In this document: piece after piece, positions 43,555 through 52,270 of the stretch
How the letters are laid out: each line of letters begins with the position of its first letter
Numbering within the stretch: the first letter of the stretch is position 1
Assembly: GCA_025350145.1 (NCBI GenBank)
Contig: JANXYH010000082.1
Location: 1-64,000 of the forward strand
Direction of reading: 5' to 3'
Source: Burkholderiales bacterium
GTDB taxonomy: Bacteria; Pseudomonadota; Gammaproteobacteria; Burkholderiales; Burkholderiaceae_C
DNA length: 64,000 nucleotides
Translations under genes and position numbers: made by a program
Notes under the pieces: generated by a model
What the model saw: only the letters and a program-made list of their open reading frames with translations
Databases searched by the model: none
What the model was told of the DNA's origin: nothing

Positions 43555-43596
43555 GTGATGCCTGCGGCCGGCCCGGTCTGATCCGGCCGCCGCCGC

Positions 43597-43968
43597 TCAT
43601 GGCGGCAGAAAGCGCAGGTCTGCCCCGCCCTGCAGGCTGGCATGCTGGCCGAGCGAGCTCAGGAAATCGGTGCCGTCGCGGGTGTCCCGCCAGGCACCTG
43701 CCTGCCAGCGGAAATGGTGGCCACCGCCCTTGGCCGCCAGCCACAGCTCGTGCAGGGGTGGCTGGGTGTTGAGGATGATCTTGCTGCCGTTCGGAAAGCC
43801 CAGCTCCAGCAGCCCGCCGCTGCGCTGGCTGTCAATGTCGATTACGTCGTCCTCTAGCCAGCGGTCGATCTGCGCCTCGATGGCGGCAAACACCTGCTGC
43901 GACAGGCGCTGGAACTCGGCGTCGCTCAGACGCTGCGGGTCGGCGGGAACGGGGCTGGGCGCGGGCAT
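43597..43968 (-). CDS. cyaY: iron-donor protein CyaY (frataxin)
   Basis: Frataxin homologue of 123 residues that binds iron and modulates Fe-S cluster assembly with IscS. The acidic first helix and strand motifs are visible (DAEFQRLSQQVFAAIEAQIDRWLED, then IDSQRSGGLLELGFPNGSKIILNTQPPLHELWLAAKGGGHHF). Only this 3' part of the long track ORF (to 45384) is real; the rest is antisense to lysA. Divergent from lptM, 19 bases apart. Confidence 0.94.
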   Translation of the reverse strand: MPAPSPVPADPQRLSDAEFQRLSQQVFAAIEAQIDRWLEDDVIDIDSQRSGGLLELGFPNGSKIILNTQPPLHELWLAAKGGGHHFRWQAGAWRDTRDGTDFLSSLGQHASLQGGADLRFLPP

Positions 43969-43987
43969 GGTCGATAGAATTCGGCAG

Positions 43988-44137
43988 ATGAAGACGTGGA
44001 TGAGTTTAGCCAGGGCAATCAGCACCGGTTCGCTGCTGGCAGCACTGACTTTTGCATTGCTGGCCGGTGGTTGTGGCCAGAAGGGGCCGCTGACCCTGCC
44101 GAGTGGATCGGCCGCCTCGGCGCCGGCGCGGCCATGA
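43988..44137 (+). CDS. lptM: small lipoprotein LptM (YifL-like)
   Basis: 49-residue lipoprotein that assists oxidative maturation of the LptD/E translocon. Signal sequence, lipobox near LAGGC and the invariant CGQKGPLTLP after the Cys. It overlaps lysA by 4 bases (ATGA), the standard arrangement lptM-lysA beside cyaY. Inside a longer track ORF (43670-44137) whose N-terminal part is antisense to cyaY. Confidence 0.9.
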   Translation: MKTWMSLARAISTGSLLAALTFALLAGGCGQKGPLTLPSGSAASAPARP

Positions 44138-45432
44138 CGGGCCAGGAGCGGCTGCCGGGCGCGCCATTTCTGCAGCGTCGCGGCGCCGAGCTGTTCTTGG
44201 ACGGCGTGCGCTTGGCCGATCTGGCCCGGGCCCATGGCACGCCGCTGTATGTCTATTCGCGTGGCGCGATGCGCGCCGCCGCCAACGCCTACAGCCAGGC
44301 CTTCGACGGCCGCCCGCACCTGCTGTGCTACGCGATGAAGGCCAACTCGAACCTGGCGGTGCTCAAGACCTTCGCCGATCTCGGCTGGGGCTTCGACATC
44401 GTCTCGGGCGGAGAGTTGGAGCGGGTGCTGGCGATCGGCGCCGATCCGGCCAAGGTGGTGTTCTCCGGGGTCGGCAAACGTGCCGCCGAAATTCGCCGGG
44501 CACTGGCGGTAGGCGTGCACTGCTTCAACGTCGAGAGCGAGCCGGAACTGGAGCTGCTGTCGACCTTGGCCAGCGCCGCCGGCAAGGTTGCGGCGATCAG
44601 CCTGCGCGTCAACCCGGATGTCGATGCCCAGACCCACCCCTACATCTCCACCGGGCTGAAGGGCAACAAGTTCGGCGTGGCCCACGGGCAGGCCGTGGCG
44701 GTGTACCGGCGCGCTGCCGCATTGCCAGGCATCGCCGTGGTCGGGATTGACTGCCACATCGGCTCGCAGATCACCACGATCGCGCCCTACCTGGACGCGC
44801 TGGACCGCCTGCTCGACCTGGTGACGCAGATCGAGGCGCATGGCATCGCCATCCAGCACATCGACCTGGGCGGCGGCTTGGGCATCACCTACACCGACGA
44901 GACGCCGCCGGACGCGGGCGAACTGGTGCGCAGCGTCTGGGCCAAGCTGGACGGCCGCGGCCAAGGCCATCGCAAGCTGCTGATGGAGCCGGGCCGCTCG
45001 CTGGTCGGCAACGCCGGTGTGCTGCTGACCGAGGTGCTGGTGCAGAAGCGTGGCGAGGCAAAGAACTTCTGCATCGTCGACGCGGCCATGAACGACCTGG
45101 TCCGCCCGGCCATGTACCAGGCCTGGCTGGGCATCGTGCCCTGCACCCTTGGCGATCCGGCCGATCCGGCCGATATGCCCGGCCAGGTCTGGGACGTGGT
45201 CGGCCCGGTCTGCGAATCTGGCGATTGGCTGGGCCGAGACCGCGAACTGGCGGTCAAGCCTGGCGACCTGCTGGCGGTGCTGTCGGCGGGCGCCTACGCG
45301 ATGAGCATGGCCAGCAACTACAACACCCGGCCGCGCGCTGCCGAGGTGATGGTCGACAACGGCGCCTCGGCGCTGGTCAGGCACCGCGAAACTGCGGCCG
45401 AGTTGTTCGCTGGCGAGCAGACCTGGACTTGA
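44134..45432 (+). CDS. lysA: diaminopimelate decarboxylase
   Basis: PLP enzyme (432 residues) making lysine from meso-diaminopimelate. PLP Lys in CYAMKANSN, HIGSQI, the phosphate loop HIDLGGGLGI, EPGRSLVG and the active-site CESGDWLGRDREL are all present. ATG 44134 is set by the overlap with lptM; the in-frame track ATG 43996 is too far upstream. Confidence 0.95.
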   Translation: MTGQERLPGAPFLQRRGAELFLDGVRLADLARAHGTPLYVYSRGAMRAAANAYSQAFDGRPHLLCYAMKANSNLAVLKTFADLGWGFDIVSGGELERVLAIGADPAKVVFSGVGKRAAEIRRALAVGVHCFNVESEPELELLSTLASAAGKVAAISLRVNPDVDAQTHPYISTGLKGNKFGVAHGQAVAVYRRAAALPGIAVVGIDCHIGSQITTIAPYLDALDRLLDLVTQIEAHGIAIQHIDLGGGLGITYTDETPPDAGELVRSVWAKLDGRGQGHRKLLMEPGRSLVGNAGVLLTEVLVQKRGEAKNFCIVDAAMNDLVRPAMYQAWLGIVPCTLGDPADPADMPGQVWDVVGPVCESGDWLGRDRELAVKPGDLLAVLSAGAYAMSMASNYNTRPRAAEVMVDNGASALVRHRETAAELFAGEQTWT

Positions 45433-45438
45433 CCGGTC

Positions 45439-46434
45439 TCAGATCCGCCCCTCTGCCACGGCGTGGCAGGCAACCTGGACGCCCTCGAACGCTGTCATGG
45501 CCGGCCGCTCGGCGCTGCAGCGGGCATTGGCATGCGGGCAGCGCGGGTGGAAGCTGCAACCCGAAGGCGGGTTCAGCGGGTTCGGCACCTCGCCCTGCAC
45601 CGGCGTGCGCGCCCGGCCGCTCATGGCGATGTCGGGAATCGCGTCCAGCAGCATCCGCGTGTAGGGGTGGCGTGGCCGGGCAAACAGGGTGTTGCGCTCG
45701 GCCATTTCGACCAGCCGGCCGAGGTACATCACCCCGACCTGGTCGGCCACGTGGCGCACCACCGCCAGGTTGTGCGAGATGAACAAGTAGGTCAGGCCGC
45801 GCTCGCGCTGCAAGTCCTTCATGATGTTCAGCACCTGGGCCTGCACCGACACGTCCAACGCCGAGGTCGGCTCGTCGCAGACCAGGAACTCGGGCTCGGT
45901 CGCCAGCGCCCGGGCAATCGACACCCGTTGGCGCTGGCCGCCGGAGAACTGGTGAGGGTACTTGGCCATGTCGGCCGCAGCCAGGCCGACAGAGCGCAGC
46001 AGCGCCACGACCCGGTCCTTGAGTTCGGCCTCGCTGCCTGCCAGACCATGCTCGCGCAGCGGCTCGGCGACGATCTCACGCACCGGCCAACGCGGGTTCA
46101 GGCTGGCATAGGGATCCTGGAAGATCATCTGCATGCGCTTGCGCAGCGCCCTTGCGCCGGTCGAGGCAAAGGCCACCTGGGTTTCGGCGCCGTCGAACCG
46201 GACTTGGCCACGGGTCGGCGGGTACAGGCCGACCAGCAGGCGCGCCACCGTGCTCTTGCCGCAGCCGGATTCACCGACCAGTGCCAGCGTCTGCCCACGG
46301 GCAATCTCGAAACTGACCCCGTCAACCGCATGCACCCAGCGCCGGGGCTGGCGCTCCAGCACCCGGTTCAGCCAGGGTGGGGAGACATCGAAGGTCTTGG
46401 CCAGATCCTGGACTTGCACCAAGGGCGTGCTCAT
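45439..46434 (-). CDS. dppF: peptide ABC importer ATPase, DppF/OppF type
   Basis: ATPase subunit of 331 residues with Walker A GESGCGKSTVARLL, signature FSGGQRQRVSIARALA, Walker B LVCDEP and switch His ISHNLAVV. The C-terminal Cys-containing extension (SGCSFHPRCPHANARC) is typical of oligo/dipeptide transporter ATPases. Its ATG overlaps the dppD stop (ATGA). Substrate (di/oligopeptide, nickel or glutathione) is not determined. Confidence 0.9.
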   Translation of the reverse strand: MSTPLVQVQDLAKTFDVSPPWLNRVLERQPRRWVHAVDGVSFEIARGQTLALVGESGCGKSTVARLLVGLYPPTRGQVRFDGAETQVAFASTGARALRKRMQMIFQDPYASLNPRWPVREIVAEPLREHGLAGSEAELKDRVVALLRSVGLAAADMAKYPHQFSGGQRQRVSIARALATEPEFLVCDEPTSALDVSVQAQVLNIMKDLQRERGLTYLFISHNLAVVRHVADQVGVMYLGRLVEMAERNTLFARPRHPYTRMLLDAIPDIAMSGRARTPVQGEVPNPLNPPSGCSFHPRCPHANARCSAERPAMTAFEGVQVACHAVAEGRI

Positions 46435-47420
46435 GCAAGACCCCCCTGCTCGCCACCTTGGGCATGCAGCCAGCAGGCCGCCAGTGTGGCGCCAGCCGGC
46501 AGCAACTCGGGCCGCTGGTGGCGACAGCGGTCCCGCACCTGCGGGCAGCGCGGGTTGAAGGCGCAACCTGGGGGAATCGCGTTCAGCCGCGGCATCGTGC
46601 CGTCGATCTGCAGCAGCCGCTCGCGGCTGCCGTCCATCGCCGGGATCGAGCCCATCAGGCCCTCGCTGTAGGGGTGCGCCGGGCGGTGGATGACCGCGCC
46701 GACCGGGCCGATCTCGGCCACCCGACCGGCGTACATCACCGCCACCCGGTCGCAGGCCTCGGCGATCACGCCCATGTCGTGGGTGATCAGCATCACCGCC
46801 GCGCCATGGTCCCGGGTCAGGCGCTTGAGCAAGGCAATGATCTGGGCCTGGATCGACACGTCCAGCGCGGTGGTCGGCTCATCGGCGACGATCAACTTCG
46901 GCTCGGCCGCCAAGGCCAGCGCAATCACCACCCGCTGGCGCATGCCGCCGGAGAACTGGTGCGGGTACTGGTCGATGCGCTGTTCGGCGGCGGGAATGCC
47001 GGTCTCCAGCAGCAGCGTGATCGCCCGACGCCGGGCCTCCGCGGCACTGACTGGCAAATGCGCCAGGATGGTCTCGGTGAGTTGCCTGCCGATGCTGTAC
47101 AGCGGGTTCAGCGAGGTCAGAGGATCCTGGAAGATCGCGCCAATGTGGCGGCCGCGGATCGCCCGCATGCGCTCGGGCGGCAGGTTGTCGATGCGCTGGC
47201 CATCGAAGTGGATCTCGCCGCCAGCGATCCGGCCGGGCGGCTCCAAGAGGCCGATGATGGCCGCGCCGGTCAGCGATTTGCCGGCGCCGGATTCACCCAC
47301 CACGCCCAGAATTTCGCCCGGCGCGATGTCGAACGAGACATCGTCCAGCGCCAGCAGGGTGCCGCGCCGGGTTGGAAATTCCACCCGCAGGTGGCGCACA
47401 TCCAGCAGCGGCTTGGACAT
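46431..47420 (-). CDS. dppD: peptide ABC importer ATPase, DppD/OppD type
   Basis: Partner ATPase of 329 residues: Walker A GESGAGKSLTGAAI, Q-loop FQDPLTSLNPLYSIG, signature FSGGMRQRVVIALALA, Walker B LIVADEPTTALDV, switch His ITHDMGVI, and the C-terminal Cys motif GCAFNPRCPQVRDRC. Sits 4 bases after dppC. Confidence 0.92.
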   Translation of the reverse strand: MSKPLLDVRHLRVEFPTRRGTLLALDDVSFDIAPGEILGVVGESGAGKSLTGAAIIGLLEPPGRIAGGEIHFDGQRIDNLPPERMRAIRGRHIGAIFQDPLTSLNPLYSIGRQLTETILAHLPVSAAEARRRAITLLLETGIPAAEQRIDQYPHQFSGGMRQRVVIALALAAEPKLIVADEPTTALDVSIQAQIIALLKRLTRDHGAAVMLITHDMGVIAEACDRVAVMYAGRVAEIGPVGAVIHRPAHPYSEGLMGSIPAMDGSRERLLQIDGTMPRLNAIPPGCAFNPRCPQVRDRCRHQRPELLPAGATLAACWLHAQGGEQGGLA

Positions 47421-47424
47421 CGCT

Positions 47425-48402
47425 TCAGTTCAGGCGCGGGTTGAGGGCGTCGCGCAACCAGTCGCCGAGCAGGTTGACCGACAGCGCGATCATCACCAGC
47501 ACCACGCCGGGGAAGATCGTGATCCACCATTCGCCGGAAAACAGGAAATCCTGCCCGACCCGGATCAAGCTGCCCAGCGAAGGCGAGGTTGGCGGCACCC
47601 CCACCCCCAGAAATGACAGCGTCGCCTCGGTGATGATGGCCGCCGCGATCTGGATCGTCGCCAGCACCAGCACCGGCCCGAGCACATTGGGCAGGACATG
47701 GCGGCGCATGATCCGCGCCGGCGATACGCCGATCACCCGCGCCGCCTGCACATATTCCTTCTGCCGCTCGACCATGGTCGAGCCGCGCACCGTGCGGGCG
47801 TACTGGACCCAACCGGTGAGCGAGATCGCGATGATCAGCACGCCGAAGGCCAGGGCCTCATGGGCCTGCGGGAACAGCGCCCGGCCGACGCCGTCGATCA
47901 GCAGCGCCACCAGGATCGCCGGGAACGACAGCATCACGTCGCAGACACGCATGATGAAGCCGTCGACCCGGCCGCCGACAAAGCCCGAAAGCAGCCCCAG
48001 CGCCACGCCCACCAGCACCGACACCGCCACCGACGCCACACCCACGGCCAGTGAGATGCGCGAGCCGTACATCAGCGCCGAGAGGATGTCGCGGCCCTGG
48101 TCGTCGGTGCCAAGCAAGTACTTGCGCGAGCCCTCGGGCATCCAGGCGGGCGGCAGACGGGCGTCGGCCAACTCCAGCGTCGCCAGATCGGTCGGGTTGT
48201 GCGGCGCGATCCAGTTGGCGCCCAAGGCGCACACCAGGCACAGCAGCGCAACCAGCGCCGCCAGCATCGCCACCGGCGAATGGACGAAGCTGTGGCAGAC
48301 GTCGCTGTCGACCATCCTGGCCCAGCGGCTGGGCGTCTGTACCGGCATCTGTACCGGCGCCTGTGCGGGCGTCTGTACGGGCGTGTCGGGCTTGGCGTTC
48401 AT
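47425..48402 (-). CDS. dppC: peptide ABC importer permease, DppC type
   Basis: Inner-membrane permease, 325 residues, with the EAA loop EYVQAARVIGVSPARIMRRHVLP. The N-terminus (ATG 48402) carries a Pro-Val-Gln repeat (PVQTPAQAPVQMPVQTP) in the cytoplasmic tail, encoded by degenerate 12-base repeats, not usual in DppC. Residues after about 60 match the family (first membrane segment AMLAALVALLCLVCALGANW). Confidence 0.9.
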   Translation of the reverse strand: MNAKPDTPVQTPAQAPVQMPVQTPSRWARMVDSDVCHSFVHSPVAMLAALVALLCLVCALGANWIAPHNPTDLATLELADARLPPAWMPEGSRKYLLGTDDQGRDILSALMYGSRISLAVGVASVAVSVLVGVALGLLSGFVGGRVDGFIMRVCDVMLSFPAILVALLIDGVGRALFPQAHEALAFGVLIIAISLTGWVQYARTVRGSTMVERQKEYVQAARVIGVSPARIMRRHVLPNVLGPVLVLATIQIAAAIITEATLSFLGVGVPPTSPSLGSLIRVGQDFLFSGEWWITIFPGVVLVMIALSVNLLGDWLRDALNPRLN

Positions 48403-48424
48403 GGGCTGGGCAGACCGTCCGGAC

Positions 48425-49408
48425 TCAATGGCCAGCGGCCTTGGCTTCGATCCGCAGGCGCGGATCGACAGCGAAATACAGCAGGTCGACGACCAGGTTG
48501 ATGCTGACAAAGATCAGCGCGATCAGGCACAGGTAGGCCGCCATCACCGGGATGTCGGCGAACTGCACCGCCTGGATGAAGAGCAAGCCCATGCCCGGCC
48601 ACTGGAACACCGTCTCGGTGACGATCGCAAACGCAATGATCGAGCCGAGTTGCAGGCCGGCGATCGTGATCACCGGCACCAGGGTGTTCTTCAGCGCATG
48701 GCCAAAGTACACCAGCCGGTCGGGCAAGCCGCGGGCCCGGGCAAACTTGATGTAGTCGGTGCGCAGCACTTCCAGCATCTCGGCGCGCACCAGCCGCAGC
48801 ACCAGTGCCGCCGGGAACAGCGACAGGGTCAAGGCCGGCAACAGCAGGTGCCTCAGGCCGTCGGCGGTCAACAGGCCGGTGGTGTAGGCCCCCAGGGCCA
48901 CCGTCTCGCCACGGCCAAAACTCGGCAGCCACTTCAGGCTGACAGCGAAGAACAGGATCAACAGGATGCCGATCAGAAAGTTCGGCAGCGACACGCCCAG
49001 CAGCGAACCGATCATCACCAGTTGCGAGCCAAACCGGCCGCGCCTCAGGGCCGAGTAGACGCCCAGCGGAATGCCCAGGGATAGCCCCAGTGCGGCAGCC
49101 AGGGTGGCCAGCTCCAAAGTCGCCGGCAGGCGCTCGGCGATCAGGGTCGAGACCTTGCGGCCCTGGCGCAAGCTCAGGCCAAACTCACCCACCACCGCAT
49201 TGCCGATGAAGCGCGTGAACTGCAGCGGAAACGGCTGGTCCAGACCCAAGTCCTGGCGCAACTGCTGGCGCTGCGCAGGCGTCGCGTCCTGGCCGAGCAA
49301 ATTAGTGACCGGGTCGCCGACGAACTGGAACAGCATGAAGGCGATGAACGCCACCGCCAGCATCACCATCAGGGCTTGGATCAGGCGGCGGACGATGAAG
49401 GCGAGCAT
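48425..49408 (-). CDS. dppB: peptide ABC importer permease, DppB type
   Basis: Inner-membrane permease of 327 residues: N-terminal MLAFIVRRLIQALMVML, periplasmic loop with LGLDQPFPLQF, and EAA loop DYIKFARARGLPDRLVYFGHALKN. First gene of dppBCDF. The binding protein that usually leads such operons is not upstream; a repeat-rich small gene and a terminator lie there instead. Confidence 0.92.
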   Translation of the reverse strand: MLAFIVRRLIQALMVMLAVAFIAFMLFQFVGDPVTNLLGQDATPAQRQQLRQDLGLDQPFPLQFTRFIGNAVVGEFGLSLRQGRKVSTLIAERLPATLELATLAAALGLSLGIPLGVYSALRRGRFGSQLVMIGSLLGVSLPNFLIGILLILFFAVSLKWLPSFGRGETVALGAYTTGLLTADGLRHLLLPALTLSLFPAALVLRLVRAEMLEVLRTDYIKFARARGLPDRLVYFGHALKNTLVPVITIAGLQLGSIIAFAIVTETVFQWPGMGLLFIQAVQFADIPVMAAYLCLIALIFVSINLVVDLLYFAVDPRLRIEAKAAGH

Positions 49409-49518
49409 GCAAACGGGCGCGACGGAACCGAGCTAAGTGGCGCGCCATTGTTGAGCACTTCAGGGGGCCGCCGGCAAAGGGCTTTCACCGGTGCCGAGGC
49501 ATCACAAAGCTGAGGTCT

Positions 49519-49555
49519 AAAAAAATTTGGGCTGCACCTTTAGCGGGTGCAGCCC
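49519..49555 (-). terminator. intrinsic terminator after the small repeat protein
   Basis: gggctgcacc (49529-49538) pairs perfectly with ggtgcagccc (49546-49555) around a 7-base loop. On the minus strand the stem is followed by a run of T (seven A's at 49519-49525 on the plus strand). It ends the transcript of the gene at 49620-49964 and separates it from dppBCDF. Confidence 0.85.
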
Positions 49556-49619
49556 ATTGACCTCAGTGCTGGTGGCGTTCGCCGCGGCGCTAGGCCACAG
49601 CGAACGGCCAGTGCCTGAC

Positions 49620-49964
49620 TTACTTCGTGCCTTCGCCGGTCTTGTTGGTACCAGCCTTTTCGGCGGCGACGGCTTCCTTCTTGACGTCGGCGCGGGCCTT
49701 GGTCGACTTGCCTTCGGGCGAAGCGCTGCCTTCGCTGGTCTTGTTGGCGCCAGACTTCTCGGCCGCAGCGGCCTCTTTCTTGACGTCAGCGCGGGCCGCC
49801 ATCGACTTGCCGGTCGGCGAGGCACTGCCTTCACCGGTCTTGTTGGCGCCTGACTTGTTGGCCGAGGCGGCCTCAGCTTTGACTTCGGCCTTGGTGGCCT
49901 GGGCAAAAGCCGGCACAGCGGCGAACTGGGCCAAAACAGCGATCAGAGCAAGCTTCTTCAACAT
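49620..49964 (-). CDS. small secreted Lys/Ala-rich repeat protein
   Basis: Predicted periplasmic protein of 114 residues: signal peptide (cleavage near AFAQA), then two nearly identical 33-residue repeats and part of a third. Each repeat opens with KSGANKT(G/S)EGSASP and ends ARADVKKEA(A/V)AAE. The mature part is basic, Ala-rich and without Cys, probably helical or disordered. Related small proteins occur in other Burkholderiales but I know of no function. ATG 49964 has a ggag site; the track start (50003) is upstream of it. Its own terminator follows. A histone-like, cell-envelope or stress role would be guesswork. Confidence 0.8.
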   Translation of the reverse strand: MLKKLALIAVLAQFAAVPAFAQATKAEVKAEAASANKSGANKTGEGSASPTGKSMAARADVKKEAAAAEKSGANKTSEGSASPEGKSTKARADVKKEAVAAEKAGTNKTGEGTK

Positions 49965-50245
49965 GTGAATCTCCATCAATTGGAACGATATTTGCACGAG
50001 CACCAGACTTTCGGCGGGCCGTGCGGACTGTGGCGACTGCAGTGCCGGGCTTCCCCGTCACCCGGCACACCGAGCCAAATCTGCGCGTGCCGAACGGTCT
50101 GTTGTCGCAACACCGGCCATTTCAAGACGGCGCGGGTAGCTCCATCACGTCTGGCCGGCTACTTCGGTTTACAGGCCGCCACACAAAATCAGTTTCGGAC
50201 CCCGCCGGATCAGCTGGATCAACCATCGGGCGTGCAAGCTCAACG
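49965..50245. other. intergenic region between the repeat protein and the porin
   Basis: No credible gene lies here; the ORFs in the track (49965-50324, 50021-50293) have no family features. The part next to 49965 must hold the promoter of the minus-strand repeat-protein gene, with ggag just before its ATG. The part next to 50245 is the 3' flank of the porin gene ahead of its terminator. Confidence 0.5.
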
Positions 50246-50277
50246 AAAAAAGGGCCACCCGAAGATGACCCTTTTGT
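50246..50277 (-). terminator. intrinsic terminator after the porin gene
   Basis: Stem aaaagggcca (50248-50257) with tgaccctttt (50266-50275), one G-U or mismatch, loop cccgaaga, and a T-run on the minus strand from the A's at 50246-50251. It lies about 30 bases past the porin stop. The tail sequences are also part of the stem, so it could work in both directions. Confidence 0.75.
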
Positions 50278-50307
50278 GTTCAAGCAACCCTGAAACAGGG
50301 CTCCGGC

Positions 50308-51360
50308 TTAGAAGACGTGCTTGATGCCGAAGTCGTAGGCATTCGGCTCGGTCTTGAGCGCGCTGTTGCGGGCGTAATCGGTGTACAGCGTGGTGCGCTT
50401 GGACAGCGAGTAGAAATACGCCAGGCCGGTACCGGTGATGTTGCGGACGTTGTTGTCGTCCTTGCGCATCACGGCAGCACGGAACTCACCCTGGCCCAAC
50501 GGCACCGTGACCGCCAGTAGGCTGGACTTCACGTCTTGATTGGCAATGTTCTTGCCCTTGCCGTAGAAGCCCCACAACTTGGCGACGCCGAAGTCGTACT
50601 GGGCGTTGGTCGACAGCCAGTTGTCGTTGGCGTTGCCCGGATTGTTGTAACCCACGCCGACGCGCAGCGGGCCACCGGCGTAGCTGGCGCCCCAACTGTA
50701 CGGCTTGCTGTCGCAGGTCTGGAAGAACGCGTTACCGTTGATGGCGGTATTGCCCTTGCCCAGCGCCGACGTTGCCGTGTTGCTCAACTGCGACGCGTTC
50801 AGGCCCGACTGACCGCAGTTGTTGTTGGCCTCAGCGACCTGGTAGGTGAACGAGAAGCCACTGAACGTCGGGCTGTTGTACGTGACGGCCCTGTTGACGT
50901 TGAAGTAGTTGGTTGCAGTACCGGCCATCACCACCACCGTCATGCTGCTGACCACGGTGTCCCAACCCCAGGGGTCACCCACCACTTCGCCGTGGAAGAA
51001 GGCGCCGTCGTATTCACGGCCCAGGCGAACCTCACCCCAGCCGCCACGCAGGCCGACATAGGAGCGGGCTTGCCAGAACGTCACCGGCGAGCCGTTGGTT
51101 CCGTTGCCACCGTTGATCGTGCCGTTGAAGGGACGGAAGCGGTGCTCGATCTGGAAGAACGCTGCCGAGCCGCCGCCGAGGTCTTCAACGCCGCGGAAGC
51201 CCAGACGCGAGGAGCCACCCTGGGACATGCGCTTGTCGACGCTGCCCAGATCCTTACCCAAGTTCTCGTCGATCAAACCGTACACGGTGACCGACGATTG
51301 CGCCATGGCGGTACCGGCAAAAGCGCCGAGGACAGCCAGGGCAAGTAGTGATTTTTTCAT
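50308..51360 (-). CDS. Gram-negative general porin (Burkholderiales type)
   Basis: Outer-membrane trimeric beta-barrel porin of 350 residues. Signal peptide MKKSLLALAVLGAFAGTAMA; mature start QSSVTVYGLIDENLG as in Burkholderiales/Neisseria porins; constriction loop and strands such as SRLGFRGVEDLGGGSAAFFQIEHRF and a C-terminal Phe (DFGIKHVF) needed for BAM recognition. Ribosome site aggag before ATG. Monocistronic with its own terminator. Confidence 0.93.
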   Translation of the reverse strand: MKKSLLALAVLGAFAGTAMAQSSVTVYGLIDENLGKDLGSVDKRMSQGGSSRLGFRGVEDLGGGSAAFFQIEHRFRPFNGTINGGNGTNGSPVTFWQARSYVGLRGGWGEVRLGREYDGAFFHGEVVGDPWGWDTVVSSMTVVVMAGTATNYFNVNRAVTYNSPTFSGFSFTYQVAEANNNCGQSGLNASQLSNTATSALGKGNTAINGNAFFQTCDSKPYSWGASYAGGPLRVGVGYNNPGNANDNWLSTNAQYDFGVAKLWGFYGKGKNIANQDVKSSLLAVTVPLGQGEFRAAVMRKDDNNVRNITGTGLAYFYSLSKRTTLYTDYARNSALKTEPNAYDFGIKHVF

Positions 51361-51533
51361 TGCAACAATCTCCTAGGTTGAACAAGAGGTCCCGATCCCG
51401 TAAAAACCCTCGCACCGGGAGTGGTGGGGGCCGGTCAGGCCAACCTCCTCATCGGAAGTTGCCGCTATTGCACCATTCGGACCGAGACCTGGCAAAGGAT
51501 TGGCCCGAAAAAACAGCGGGAATGTTGTCTGAC

Positions 51534-51546
51534 AACAACGCGAGGC
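51534..51546. promoter_or_regulatory. palindrome GTTGTCTGACAAC, possible FadR/GntR-type operator
   Basis: A perfect 13-base palindrome with central T between the divergent porin and coq7 genes, 70 bases before coq7. The core TTGTCTGACAA resembles operators of the FadR subgroup of GntR regulators (T-GTC-N-GAC-A type). No such regulator is in the window, so the binder is unknown. Confidence 0.4.
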
Positions 51547-51615
51547 GGTCGGCTCTGGCCTGACGCCACCCTTAGCATTTGCCGCGCTGCCGGTACGCTG
51601 GGCTAAGCTGCGGCG

Positions 51616-52257
51616 ATGTTGACCGTGGATCAAGTCGTCGCCGGTGCAGACCAGGCCTTGCGCACGCTCAGTCGGTCGGCCAGGTCGCTGCGGGCCATGC
51701 CGGCTGCGCTGCCGCCGCCCGAGGGCGTGGCGCCGGCAGCACTGGATGCGCAGGACCGGCGCCACTCGGGTGCCCTGATGCGCGTCAACCATGTCGGCGA
51801 GGTTTGCGCCCAGGCGCTCTACGCCGCCCAGGCGCTGACCGCGCGCAGCCCCGAGCTGAGGGCGCAGATGGCGCAGGCCGCGCGCGACGAGACCGACCAC
51901 CTGGCCTGGACCGAGCAGCGCCTGGCCGAATTGGGTGACCGCCCCAGCCTGCTCAACCCGCTGTGGTACGGCGGGGCGTTTGCCCTGGGCCTGTTGGCCG
52001 GGCAGGCAGGCGACCGCTGGAGCCTGGGCTTTGTGGCCGAGACCGAGCGCCAGGTGGAGCAGCACCTGGCCAGCCACTTGCAGCGCCTGCCGGTCAACGA
52101 CCTGGCCTCGCGCGCGGTGGTGGCGCAGATGCGCGACGACGAGGCGGCGCATGCGGCAAAGGCCGAGCGCGCCGGTGGCATGCCCCTGCCAGCGCCGCTG
52201 CGCAGCCTGATGCGCGCCGCCGCAGGGCTCATGACCCGCAGCGCGCACTGGATCTGA
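51616..52257 (+). CDS. coq7: 2-polyprenyl-3-methyl-6-methoxy-1,4-benzoquinone monooxygenase (Coq7)
   Basis: Di-iron hydroxylase (213 residues) for the last ring hydroxylation in ubiquinone synthesis under aerobic conditions. The duplicated four-helix ligand set is visible: Glu in NHVGEVCAQALYAAQ, ExxH in RDETDHLAW, Glu in VAETERQVEQHL, and ExxH in RDDEAAHAAKAE. Start ATG 51616. Convergent with the osmC-like gene. Confidence 0.93.
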   Translation: MLTVDQVVAGADQALRTLSRSARSLRAMPAALPPPEGVAPAALDAQDRRHSGALMRVNHVGEVCAQALYAAQALTARSPELRAQMAQAARDETDHLAWTEQRLAELGDRPSLLNPLWYGGAFALGLLAGQAGDRWSLGFVAETERQVEQHLASHLQRLPVNDLASRAVVAQMRDDEAAHAAKAERAGGMPLPAPLRSLMRAAAGLMTRSAHWI

Positions 52258-52270
52258 GGCGCTCAGGCGG

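Noticed and set aside
49965-50324. 119-aa ORF between the repeat protein and the porin
   Set aside because: No family features; overlaps the porin terminator and 3' end.
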